Positions 42,630 through 54,720 of a stretch of 64,000 bases of DNA are shown here, in pieces (within the stretch, counting starts at the first letter, position 1; each line of letters opens with the position of its first letter). Position numbers and translations under genes: made by a program. The notes beneath the pieces are model-generated. The model did not search any database. It had not been told where the DNA came from and saw only the letters and a program-made list of their open reading frames with translations. This stretch comes from Guyanagaster necrorhizus (lineage: Eukaryota; Basidiomycota; Agaricomycetes; Agaricales; Physalacriaceae): assembly GCF_019112545.1 (NCBI RefSeq), contig NW_025064904.1:248001-312000 (forward strand), read 5' to 3'.

Positions 42630-45600
42630 ATGTCATGGTCTGCCTACAAACCAAAACCCTCTTCCATGCCTTTCTCCTTTCTTCGCCGCTCGTCGTCCCA
42701 GGCGTCGAGCATCGACGACGACTCCATCAGCTCAGATGATATCACCTCCCCGCCCTCCATCGCCGCCATCTACAACCACGCCGACGCCTACGAGAAAGTC
42801 CTGTCCAGCCACCCCTACACAGTCGACACCACAGGCTCAGATCCAGAAAATCCAGCAGAGGATGCCGTCTGCGGCTATACCCGCCTAGTCGCCCACGACC
42901 TCACCCCTGACGAGCAGGCCGATGTCGACAAGGCAAGAAAGCTGTCCGTGTCTGGCACGACCTGGACGCCAGGCGGCGAGCTCACAGAGGAACCAGAGTC
43001 CTCTTCCGACGATTTTTCGGATAAAACAGCCATCAATGTCGAGCGCTCCCCTATCCCCGCCTTTCACCGCACCGCGACCACCGATAACGACGCGTGGAAA
43101 CTCGAGCCCGCAGAGATTGTCCGCCTCCTGGTCGCTGAATTCGGGCCTCTTGCTGCGGATGGCGAAAAGCCAGAGAAACTCATCTTCGAGGCAGATGGGT
43201 GCATGTTCAATGGTGTCGTCATCGTCGTACGTGTTACTTAAATATTTATTTTTTGTCACGCTCAAAAAAAAAGTACAGGGCGTCCTGCACGTGACAACTC
43301 ATCGACTCGCCTTCCACGCCTCTCTCCTTCCCTCCGAGGAACCCGGCCATACTGGACAGAAGGTCATCAAGGCCGGCTCTGTTACCATACATCGTAAGGG
43401 ATGGCGCGCCAAAAGACGCCTCTGGATCGAATTGTCTGCAGACATGATGACCACCTGCGCCTCCAGCAGTGAGGAGGACCGAATTCGTCCTCTGCGCACC
43501 GTCCTCCGTACGTGACTTGTCCAATTCTTATTTCATCTTACTCACATTCTCCAGTGTCAAATGTCAAGGACGTTCTACCGCATGATCCAGATGATCCTTG
43601 CTCAATCCACATCGTTTTTGATCATTTAAGTGATGATTCTTATGATTACGCCGAGTTCGATACTCCAGAGGCGGCGCAAGACTGGAGGCGGGAGATATTA
43701 GGTGCGTGTAATCCTCATCTTTAATTCCTGCAGCTAAACGAATACAGGCGCCGTCTTCCTCTTTCGCCATCGACGACGCGAAATCATGGATGCTACGACG
43801 ACCGACTCGGGCATCAGGCTCAGCTGTCCTCTTGCTCGTATCACAAAGTTCATTTCTCGCCGAACGGATACCCCCGCTTTCCATTTTTCTACTATACACG
43901 TCCAGTGCACTGAGACGTGCGGTCAAGACATCGACGACCACGCCTTCCATCTCTGCCCTATCATGCAGATCCCTGCATGGAAACGAATGGACGAATTTAT
44001 AGCTACAGCCAAAGCCCGGCACCCAGATCTTTCGGCAACCAACGCTATTGTCGCCGACTTTGGCCCATTGTCTATGATGGAGGCTGAGGCACCACATGCG
44101 TCTGCAGACCATAAGGAGCGGACCATACGGACTGCGTTGGGTCTCGATGGCGAAGCAGAGTTATGGAGTAAGTCCATATATTCACCAACCCTCAAGCTCC
44201 TCTGATATTCTTTTAACCTAGTCGCTCGTGCGCGTATCTTCAGAAGCATCTCGTCTTCTGGCTACTTTACAATTTCCTCCAACTACGTCTCCTTCTGGAG
44301 CAAGCAGTTCGCGAGTGGCGATATCCGTTATCGTCTACCTATTGTAAAGATAAAAAATGCAAAGACCTTCCGCACCTACCCCATCCGACTCTTTGGCTTG
44401 AGACTCGAGCTGAACGGCCAGCCTGATCTCAAATTCCAGTTCAAAACCACCGAACTTCGTGATGAAGCGATGAGGCGTATTAATACCCTCATTGCGACGC
44501 GGACTGAGCATCTACGTAGCCCTCCCTCGCCTGGCAAACCCAGCATGATCGACATTTTCTCCCCGCCTGCGCGTACGGTAGCTGTAGCCAAGGCGACAGA
44601 GATTCCCTTCGAGTTGCGAGTGCAGATGCCCAAAGTCATCAACCTTGAAAGGGAGATTGTCAACGCGCGACCGAGGCTTCACTTTGTCTGTCTTACGATT
44701 GGGAGTCGGGGCGACGTCCAGCCGTACATTGCCCTCGGGCTGGGATTGATGAAGGAGAACCATCGGGTCACGATTGTTACGCATGAAGAGTACAAGGAGT
44801 GGATTGAGGGCTTTGGGATTGAGCACCGGCAGGCTGGAGGTGACCCAGGTGCGTTGATGAAGTTGAGCGTTGAAAACAAAGTAAGAAGCATCGTTTCTGG
44901 TCGATTGTATTGCGTTTTGACGCGTCCATAGATGTTCTCTCCCGAGTTCTTCAAAGAGAGTTTGGCGCATGTGAGTTGTCGAGTTTTCTTTTGTCTACCT
45001 CTGTGCTGATAGCTGCGATCCTGCAGTTCCGCCCTTGGCTCGACCAATGTGAGATTCCTTGGTTGATCTACTACATTGCTGTCTAACTCCTGATTTAGTG
45101 CTTCTCGATTCATGGGAATCGTGTCAAGGTGCTGATGTACTGCTTGAGAGCCCTTCTGCGATGGCTGGAGTCCACATCGCCGAGGCACTCAGTGAGCCGC
45201 ACTCCCACCTAATGATATATTTTTGACTAAAGGGTATTGACAGATATCCCTTACTTCCGAACATTCACGATGCCATGGACAAAGTGCGGAGTCTTTTCCA
45301 CAAGTGAACGAACCTTACTGATTGTCTTCGTCTAGAACTGCCGAGTTCCCTCATGCTTTCCTATCCCCTCCAGTGGAATATTCTACCTTCAACAGCGCTT
45401 CGTATGTCTATTCCATCGTCACTAACTTCCATCAACGAGCTCACTATTGTTCTACAGGTATGTTCTCTTCAGGTAACGCGCTATGTCGATTCGGCACATG
45501 GTGTTCACTGACGAGACATACGTGTCTAGCAATGTGATGTGGACTGCAACATCGAGGCAGATTAACAAGTGGCGGCGACATACGCTGAAGCTCGGTAACA

Positions 45601-46625
45601 CTGACATGGGTCACCTGGCCCAATCCAAGATACCGTTCATCTACAATTTCTCAGCTGTAAGCGGGCCTGGTGACGTACTTGACGTATGTTGTGTTGACTG
45701 TTTGCTAGGCTGTTGTGCCCAAGCCCCTTGATTGGAGCGACACTATATGCGTATCTGGCTAGTCCGTCTTTTCATCACTTGCGTGTGCCGGCCAAACTGA
45801 CGCCCCAATCATTCACAGTTGGTTCCTCGACAACCCAGATCTCAACTGGGAACCTCCAGCAGATCTCCTCACGTGGATGGACAAGGCCAGGGCTGACGGG
45901 AAGCCCATCGTCTACATTGGCTTTGGCAGCATAACGGTCCCACACCCAAATCGCGTCACCATGCGCATCATCAAGGCTGTACTAAAGAGTGTGTTGCCTC
46001 CAGTTGATTCTACTTGCGGTTACTCATGGGTAATTAGGCGACGTCCGGGCCATCATATCGAAAGGCTGGTCAGCACGGATGAGCCAAGCAGGGGAAGACT
46101 CTGCTGAGCCGGAAATTCCACCCGAGTGCTACCAGCTTGACAAGATACCACATGACTGGCTATTCTCAAAAATTGACGCCGCGTTGCACCATGGTGGAGC
46201 GGGGACGACTGGGGCTAGTCTCCGAGCCGGTATACCCACGTTGATTAAACCGTGGTTTGGAGACCAATTCTTTTGGGCGTCCCGTGTGCAGAAGCTCGGT
46301 GCTGGATTGAGAGTTCCGAGTCTGAGGGTGCATGATCTTGCCGAGGCGCTCACGAAGGCTACCACGAGCCGGATCATGAAGGAGAAGGCAACGGCTGTTG
46401 GGGAGAAGATTCGCTCGGTTAGTGTTTTTTTCCGGTTTTTCGCTGGGAAAATTTCGCTCATGGTTGATTTACTTGCAGGAGGATGGAGTGAGGACGGCTA
46501 TTCATACGCTATACACCTATCTCCCCCGAGCGAGTCGGGAACAGAAGACGCTCAAGACGAAACAGTCTTCCAGATGCCACCGCGTCGAGTCCATCCGCCG
46601 GAAGACTTCGTTGCTCATCAGTTAG
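42630..46625 (+). CDS. sterol 3-beta-glucosyltransferase, Atg26/UGT51-like
   Basis: Multi-exon gene starting [14 protein letters not shown] first GRAM-like block ([32 protein letters not shown]) is followed by a PH-like region and a second GRAM block ([19 protein letters not shown]). The GT-B glycosyltransferase domain starts at [20 protein letters not shown] and [16 protein letters not shown]. The UDP-sugar site near 46160-46300 reads [20 protein letters not shown], then [20 protein letters not shown] and [19 protein letters not shown]. It transfers glucose from UDP-glucose to ergosterol at membranes. After an intron near 46420-46479 the protein ends with a basic tail at 46625. Small exons between 44930 and 45480 are only partly resolved. 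Confidence 0.9.
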
Positions 46626-47212
46626 GACGCGAATGGCTATATTGTACCTCTTTGTTAACTTATTTCCGTGTTGTTTATGTGTGCATCTGGTACCATAGCA
46701 TGTATGATTCCCTCCTCATTAATTATTCCATGTATACCACGTTGATTTGTATTGCTGACGAGATTTAATGACGAATGCCTGTTCTGAGACCTCGACTCGA
46801 GATGACCGGTGGGGGCGGGTACTGCCGTTTTAGGTATCGATCAAACGGAAACCAAACACGCCGGTACTTGGGAAGGACCTCCTGTTACACTCTGGCATGG
46901 CAGCGTCTGATGTGAAGGCGTTTCTTCCGCCTTTACCGTCGACGGAAATGATTGAAATAAAAGTATGAATATTCTAAGCGTTACGAAATGTTTACTATCT
47001 ATCACTCTACCCGCTCCCATCTTGACTCGATAGAATTTGCTCCATAAAGGCCAAGAGTGCCGAATATTCCCGATCCGGATTACGTCGGCCGTGAGGCCCG
47101 TCTAGCATCTGCATCGTGTCTAGCCAGTTGGCGCTTGGTCCTCACACATAGCTCCAACGATGACTGACAGCGCTTGATACCTTTCCTTTCCTTTCTTTCT
47201 TTCGCATCAGTA
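46626..47212. other. intergenic
   Basis: About 590 nt with no supported gene. The mitochondrial carrier promoter includes a CTTTC-rich pyrimidine run just before its ATG (around 47180-47205). Confidence 0.5.
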
Positions 47213-48268
47213 ATGGACGTCCCCATTGACAACTTCCCTTCGACTTCATCCCCAGCTACGCGGGCCATCAAGGATATTGCATTCGGTTCCGTAAGTTCAC
47301 GTTCACTCGACCAAAATGACTGAGTAAAAAAATGCTGTATAGGCAGCAGGGATGGTCTCCAAGGTCTTCGAGCATCCGTTCGATTTGACCAAAGTACGGC
47401 TTCAATCCCAAGTGCTGGACGACTTTGCACGCTTTGCTGGGCCCATTGACTGCCTGACACAAACGTACACCAAAGAGGGCGTGACGGGGCTATACAGGGT
47501 ATGTGTGCTATGTTTTCGGTCCTCATGCAGTACCTTACGTTTTTCTAGGGCTTACCAGCTCCCATAATAGGCGCAATGGTGGAAAACGCTTCTCTCTTTC
47601 TCACATATTCGTCTTTTCAATCCCTGATCCGGACTGTCGCCCATCTCCCAGCCGATGATCAACCGATACTACCTCTCCGTTACCTCTGTCTTGCAGCAGC
47701 GGGCTCCGGTGCCGTTACATCCTTCCTCCTCACACCGATTGAGCTCGTCAAATGCAAAATGCAGGTCCAAATGTTGCTTCCCCAAAATGCGTCCCACTCT
47801 ATACCCCTGCCTGGACCACTAAAAGTCCTGGCGTCTGTCATACGAACGACGGGACTCCGGGGCCTGTGGTTGGGCCACACGGGGACGTTCATCCGCGAGA
47901 CGGGCGGGACAGCAGCGTGGTTCGGGACGAAGGAATTTGTCGCGTCACGTTTGCTGGCTCGGCATCCTGAGGGTAGCGCTCGGACGCTGGCGCCGTGGGA
48001 GTCTGCCTTGTCTGGTGCATGTGCAGGCGCGTCGTTTAACCTGGCGTTGTTCCCGGCGGATACGGTGAAAAGCACGATGCAGACGGGTGATGAGCTTCGG
48101 GGCCCATCTGGCCTCAAGGCGAGCTTTCTAAGGACGTTCAGGGAGATGTATGCTGCCCAGGGTATCCGAGGCTTGTATGCTGGGTGTGGGATCACAATTG
48201 CGAGGAGTATACCCAGCAGTGCGATTATATTCGTGATATATGATGAGTTGAATAAGCGATTTTCGTAG
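47213..48268 (+). CDS. mitochondrial carrier, ornithine/basic amino acid type (Ort1-like)
   Basis: Three exons. The N-terminus MDVPIDNFPSTSS leads into the first carrier repeat (AAGMVSKVFEHPFDLTKVRL, P-x-D-x-x-K signature). The second repeat carries FLLTPIELVKCKMQVQML, a P-I-E-L-V-K-C form that I recall from ornithine/carnitine-type carriers. The third carries LFPADTVKSTMQTGDE. Six transmembrane segments are expected in the inner mitochondrial membrane. TGLRGLWLGHTGTFIRE and GIRGLYAGCGITIARSIPSS are the conserved post-helix loops. Ort1-type carriers exchange ornithine/arginine between matrix and cytosol. Substrate assignment is by pattern only. Confidence 0.87.
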
Positions 48269-49910
48269 GGAGAAGTGGAGACCGTGTAGATTAATCAACC
48301 TAGATCTTGTATCGCTAGTAACAGCACATAGAGTTTTGCAAACAAGGCATTGTTTCTCCTTTTGAATTCGATGAGCGCTTGGGCGTATTTGGATATGATT
48401 GAGTATTGCTTGCAAGCCGTCATTGAACCTTTTCATTCAACTGAAAATAGCATGTACGTGTACAAAGGGGAGAGAGCGGCTATGATACATTGAATTCCAA
48501 TACATACGTTTCACACCCTACCGTAATGTGCAATTCAAACCTCCCACAACTAAAGACATATGGAACTCGTTAGTGGATATTTACTAGTCCGTATAATCCC
48601 CCATCATATTTCAGCACCGTATAATAACATTATTATTACCGTCATTTTCTCAGTACTTGGAGAACGAAGACGGTCGGTGTCAGTAAAATGACGATGTCAG
48701 AGATCGGGTTTTGCCGAACACTTTTTTTAACTTTACTTTACGACCACGGTTGGCGTTCTAGCGCAGTCACCTGGGTACTCTAGAGTCGCAGTCGATTTTC
48801 AAACTGGAATGATATAGGTATCTATTTCCACCCTATGTTCATCAAAGCTATTTGGGTTCCAAATCTTTGCTCTAGAAAGGCACCGTGGTGGGGATGAAAA
48901 TCGGTCAGTGGGGCTGGCAGGCAGCAGGAATCCAGACTCCAGAGCGGTTATCGGCTGGGATTTGTCCATCCCATCTGGATCACACCCGCTATTTGATGTG
49001 TGTAATAGATTTGGAGCCAATTCAAGGCTGTCAGCGAAGGATTCGACCTCCGCATAAAGGCATCACGCGAGAAGCTTTTTGGACCTTCCGGTACTCAAGC
49101 TCGTCTCTATCAGATGCGGTGTAAGTTTTGCGTACACCAGCATATGATTGAAATCACCGTTCTTCTACGTTTGAGACGACATTTCGGTGATCTTTGCAAT
49201 CTCCTCTTCGAGCCGGATCACTAAATCTCGGATGCGAAGTAGATTTGTCCGTGTTTTCCAAACATATTTTTGGGTGTTCATGACCACTTTTGGGTTCCTC
49301 TGACCAGTTGTGTCGAAGTGTGCTCATCATCTCTTTCGGTCTTGCCATCGCTCCGTTGATCCCAAAGTTCGATGTTGACGATCATGACCGTACACTGTTC
49401 CACTGTTCTGCTGGTGAGGATTCCCATTCTGCAAAGATCTTCCCCGCTCGTCTTCCCTCAAGGTGCCAAGGGGCAATGACGCTGGTTTTCCAACGTAAAA
49501 GCCGCGGTTGCTCCGGCTTCTTTCATTAAGAAACAATTTTATATGTCAAGTGACAGATCTCGGCATGCAACATGATATTTTTGTACGACAAGCGAGCAGG
49601 GTCGGTACCGTCACTATCTTATCGTACATCACGACCAGTCTTCTAGCTCAAGACCCTCCAGTATTCAAAAACAGTCCAGCAACGCAGTAAATACAGACGC
49701 GAAGACGTTACCGTCCGAATGGGGAAGGTTGACAGGCAGGCAGTGGCCGTAAATGAAACCCAAATCGCAGTTTGCACGTATTTTGGAGGAGAAGCAGTAT
49801 TATTTCTTGGTCGGCTGCTTCTCTACTCAGTTAAGGTCATGCAGGGCTGACTTTTTACTTTTTTATTCGCCTCTCTTCCTTCCGTCCTTCATCTCTTCGT
49901 CCCTACCCCA
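48269..49910. other. intergenic, 1.6 kb
   Basis: The longest gene-free stretch in this half. Short frames occur (for example 48885-49124 and 49290-49529, plus) with no recognisable domain or splice link. No transposon hallmark seen. Confidence 0.45.
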
Positions 49911-51937
49911 ATGGCCCCTCAGAGACAGCCGACCCTGACACGGCCCAAGGAATACAAGCTGTCCTGGAAAGCCCTCTTGACCCTGCCAGTAAGCTATATC
50001 CAACCGTTCCACCTCTTTCTGACGCGCCCGATGCCCAGTTTCGTCTCTGTAACCCACCGCCTGCGGTTGGAAAGGTCAGGTCTTGTGGTGGTGCGTTTCT
50101 TCTCGTATTTCGGGCGGCACCAGCTGAGGACGGTCACAGTTACGCCAGCGTTCAACGTACGGCTCGAAGATGTGTTGGACAGGAAGCATTTACCTCCTCT
50201 TGGTATGTAGCTAGTCCTGGCTTCGTGACTCCAGACTGATTCGTTCTAAAGGGCTTAAGGATTTCGAGGTAATCATTCTCGTCTCAGTGTTTCCCGTCGA
50301 CCCGCTAAGCACTACCGATAGGAATGGCTGCTATACGTAGAGCTGGCTCCAGAAAATCTGTACGTTGACTTGGCTATATGCGCATATATAGACTCAAATC
50401 CGCTAGTAGGTATTTCATCCTCTGGCTCAAGGAGTACACCGTCAAATACAGGCAGTGGGAAGCTGCCTCAAGATTGCGTCGGAGCGAAACCCCAGCATAC
50501 CTGGGCGTCTGGCCAAGACACAATTCGTCCCAGCTCACCATGTTCTACGCCCGAGCAAAGCAGACGTTCCTAACGCCAAACGCTAACCACGAACTCAATC
50601 TCCCCTCGGACGTCCTCGCTCCTTTCCATACATCAAACGGTTCCCCACACCCTGATCCCGCTGTATTCAATCAAGTAGCCGTTCAAGTCCAGAAGATGCT
50701 TAAGGAAAGCCTCGAGCGCTTTGTTACCGCACAATTCAACAATGTCGGCAATAGTCGTGTTTTGTGTGGTTTGATCGCGGGAATTTTCTGCTGTTTGGTG
50801 GGCGCCGTCTTTCCCATGGTTTACAATATCGTCAAAGGACACTCGCGGTGGTTGCGTCTCACCGCGTTACCAGGGCTCTGGTTGGGTCTTGCCTTGTTGC
50901 TCACGAGCTTGAATGGTGTCTGTCTTGCCATTTACGTGTTTGGTGACTTGCGGCAGCTTAGACGCTTTGAGCTTTCTAGGCCGCCCATCTCGAAACCCCA
51001 GCCGCTGTACAGCTCACGTCGACGCCCAATGGTGGCTTCGCCAATCTCCACTGCTACTCCATCTCCACCCGTTCTCACACCTCCGCCTATGGCCCACATT
51101 GATTCCTCACGTCCTAACTCTTTGGTCACCATCAGCTCATCGATATGCTACGATCATTCCCATTCGATGACGGATCTTTCGTCTGAAGGCTCAGATATGA
51201 TTCGCATTTCCCCAGCTTATTATGATGCGGACCCCATCGAAGGTCCAGCAACGGCCCCCGTATCTATCCACAGACCTGGCTCAGGATTTTCTGACGACGA
51301 AGACAGCAGCGGCGATGAGACATACAGCTCGACCGCTCTATTCATCCACCCATTCGACGGGTCTACAGAGGACATCAGTGATTACGAGTTTCCTAGCCCG
51401 AACAAGCTTCTCCCAGAAGAGCTTCAGCGGATATCAGAATTCAACTTTGACACCCTCCCCAGGCCCATTTCCGTCACCAAACACGCGCATACCGATTCCG
51501 TACGACCACTGCAACCTGACGTCCTCTTTATCGAACCCGAGACACCTGCACCTGACCTCGGAAAGTCCCCAAAAGCCTTCATTCGGCGTATTCAGTCAAA
51601 ATGCAGTATCAACAAGTGGATGGTCATCATTGGCGGAACGCCGGAGGAGGATTCAGCGCCTTCTTTGCCTACGTCTTCAGATGAGAAGCTTCCCGTGCAC
51701 GACACCGTGGTTAAACCCAAGGTGGAAATGCGAGCGAAAAAGACAGACGAGTCGATAATCCGGAAGCAGTATAAGAAAGTCAAGGCTGTTCCGGCATTTG
51801 CTTCGCCGCTGACCCGCGTGCTAAGCCCTGTGGTGATAAGAGGTCAGTGGGAGATCGTGATTCGGTCTTTTGTGATTGCGTGTCTCGTTAGTTGGCTGAT
51901 TGTGGGAAGCCTTTTGGCTGTTCCAGAGTTTTCGTAG
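49911..51937 (+). CDS. RGS-domain membrane protein, Rax1-like
   Basis: Exon 1 starts MAPQRQPTLTRPKEYKLS. Three short introns break up the RGS start: LEDVLDRKHLPPLG, LKDFE, EWLLYVELAPEN and LYFILWLKEYTVKY. The last exon is about 1.5 kb. The RGS domain runs to about residue 230 (KESLERFVTAQFNNVGNSRV). It is followed by hydrophobic helices (CGLIAGIFCCLVGAVFPMVY, ALPGLWLGLALLLTSLNGVC), a long Ser/Pro/Asp-rich loop, and a last membrane helix near the end (SFVIACLVSWLIVGSLLAV). This layout matches fungal Rax1, which marks cell poles. It may also tune G-alpha signalling. Confidence 0.85.
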
Positions 51938-52378
51938 AGAGAGGCGGGTCTTTTTCTTGGTGCGCTGGTCGCGAGAGCGCAGTTTATAGGCTTTTTTTTT
52001 TGCTCGCTGAAATTTAAAGTTGGACCGATTGGTACCGCATGTACGCTCATTTATCCAATCTTTGTATGTGTAACTGTTACGTTAATCACACTCTTCCATC
52101 GGCTCATCTCGCTGTAATTGTCAATTTACTTACCTTTGTTACTTTCCTTTATTACATCTGTAATTTGTTGCTTGCTTTCAAGTTATCCATATACTTATTA
52201 TTTCCTGTATTTGTGTGTTTGTAGACCTTGTGCTCAATTTTATGTAATTGAGTATCATACCAAAGAAATTAATGGTGAATCCAGTCTGCATCTCTTACAA
52301 TACACACCAATATTAGGTGTGTAAATGACCTTAGTATTTATTTGATGCTGGCAGAAGAAACGCCTATTCGACACCAAC
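51938..52378. other. intergenic, convergent 3' ends
   Basis: About 440 nt, AT-rich with T-rich runs. No gene. Confidence 0.5.
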
Positions 52379-53735
52379 CTACCAGCCCCGATGCTCATAA
52401 TCTGCCAGGACATCCTTCGCTGTTTCCTCCATCATCCGAAATTTGATCCCCAGAATTCTCTGTTCCTTGGACATGTCAAAAGTGATTGCACGCTGGCAGA
52501 TACCAGGTGTTCCTCTGGGTAATGTACGTGAGGGATATGGATTAGGAGAGAGTTCGGAAATGACATCGACTAGAAGGAAATGAGAGTCTGAAACGAGTGG
52601 AAAATATGATAAACACGTACGCCAGTCCTGCCATACCCACGACCCGACGCTGATAATGATCCTCTCCCCGCCAGCACTAGGAACCTCCATGGCACGTACA
52701 TGAGCCATAGCCACATCGCGAACATCTGCCCACCCATGTCCCGGTGTGGTGAGGGGTGAGAAGCCCCCGAAATCCTCTCTGACAATAGCATCGTACCAGT
52801 GTTTGCTCGACGCATTGAGACTGTCAACAGTCGTCACTTCATGAATTGCAGGCTGCCATCCATGATTAGATCCCAAAATGGAATAACCACATATACTCTC
52901 TCTGACTCACGCCAATAACCCAAGGAGGATTGATCACAGAAATGTCCCATTTGATTTCTGGTTTGTGTTTCTCGTAAAATGCCCAAGCGGCTGCACAGAC
53001 GGGTCATACACAAGGTGAGAGAATAAATAGGGAAGGAACATACCTTTCTCCGCCAAAGTCTTTGACGCAGAGTACTTGGCTAGGCTGGACGCGTCTCTGC
53101 CTTTCTCTTCGCACTCTTTGATCGGGGGTTCATTCCAATCGGCCTCCGAGACGGTTACCGGCGCTGTTGAGAAGGCAACAATAGCAGCAGACGAGGAGGA
53201 CATGACGATGCGCTTTAGTGAGTCACTGGTATACTGCCAATCAGCTATGGCCAGGCTTGCGAGGGAGGGTGCATACCTGCCATTCTTCAAAGCACTCTTT
53301 AGGATCCCTTTTACACCCCCGACAGCAGGGTCAATCAGTTCTGCTCACGATTGTGAGAATCTTTCTTCGCTGTGCAGGCGAAGCGTACCACTGGGTTCGT
53401 CGGCAGACAAATGGACGGGCGAAGCAGTGTGGATGATAGCATCAACACCTTTAACCGCGTCGTCAAAAGCACCTCTCTTTGCAGGTAATTTCACAAAATC
53501 ACCGTAAACCTGAGACGGGACGACATACCTTACTTATATCGCCAACGGCAAAGAGCTTGAGCCTGGCGCCGTAGGACTCGTAAATATCAAGAAGATGTTT
53601 TCCCCTTCCTTCATTTCGTACTGCGGCGCGTACAGAGTAACCCCCTTTGAGAAGGTGGCCGACAATCCAGGTACCGATGAAGCCGTTGGCGCCAGTGACA
53701 AGGATGGTGGAGTTGGTATCCGTAACCGCAGGCAT
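52379..53735 (-). CDS. dihydroflavonol-4-reductase-like extended SDR
   Basis: Starts MPAVTDTNSTIL at 53735. Nucleotide-binding motif VTGANGFIGTWIVGHLLKGG, then AAVRNEGRGKHLLDIY. After introns come RIVMSSSSAAIVAF and the catalytic YSASKTLAEK (Y-x3-K). Next are NPPWVIG, ILGSNHGWQP and GWADVRDVAMAHVRAMEVP, ending DVLADYEHRGW at 52379. This family, which includes fungal ketone/aldehyde reductases such as Gre2, reduces carbonyls with NADPH in the cytosol. The substrate is unknown. At least four introns; junctions near 52984-53045 and 53283-53530 are approximate. Confidence 0.88.
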
Positions 53736-54720
53736 TGTACTGGGAAGAAATGAATCCGAAGAGACGTTTTGACGGGCTTAAGTAGGGTGTAGCTGATTCG
53801 TCTAATGTGCCTGAGTAATTCCCATGGAAATGACGCGTCAGTGCGGCGCATTTCGTCACTGGTCAGCCTGAGGTCGTTAGACGCTCTCCACACTACCAAG
53901 TAGCCCTAAGTGGTACTTGGGTGAATTTGCAATAGTTCTGGAGTCCACCGCTCGAAGCCGCCCGAAGTTCTCTGCTCCTCTGTAGGTTTGTCGTTGTTCT
54001 GCAGTAAAATAATGTGCTGGTAAGGTCGTTGCAGTCATCGAATAGTGCAGCAATACTTATATATGTTCTTCTCACACAGTTGTGAACGAGATGCGACTCC
54101 AGTTCGAGAAAGGTTGTATTCGCGGACATCTTTGGCACCTGGCTAGTATCCAATTTCAGTGGTCTGTAAATGTATTCCCAACCGAATCTCGTCAAGTTTC
54201 AATATTCAACTACTGCCAGTACTCATCTTGTTAATGGCAGTGGTGGATAGATAAAACTGGAATCACGACGTCGTTGAGAACGGGAGAGTACGTGCACGTA
54301 AGCTCTTTGAAATCCATTCATTGAAACGTACATAGGGATTAACCAGCTAAGATATTCGCGCCAAGACATTATTCGCCATTTCAAAAGGGATTGGAGGCCG
54401 GCAATTGTCGGGCGGCCCTTTTTACGAAGTGCGACTATGGATTAGGAAAGATGATATCGCTTATAATGATAAGAGGGTGAGTCGTATCCGAATATCATAC
54501 GAAAGAGAGACATACGCCAATCTTGTACCATGATCCGTAGAAACCTCAGTAGGAAGATGAGGTGATATCACAATTATCTAGCCACGCCCTGGTGAAGGTG
54601 CAGCCACCATACTGCTTTTGAAACACTTATAAGATGTATTGAGAGTGTCGGCTGACGTTCTGAATAACAAGCTGTCATAAAACGCGAGGCGGCTAAGTGC
54701 CGGAGCATTCGATATCGAAG
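53736..54720. other. intergenic, about 1 kb
   Basis: Between the SDR start and the amidohydrolase stop, same strand. A 100-residue minus frame (53893-54195) lacks any recognisable feature and is not called. Confidence 0.45.

Noticed and set aside
53893..54195. 100-residue minus-strand frame between the SDR and amidohydrolase genes
   Set aside because: No homology or motif recognised; coding support is insufficient.
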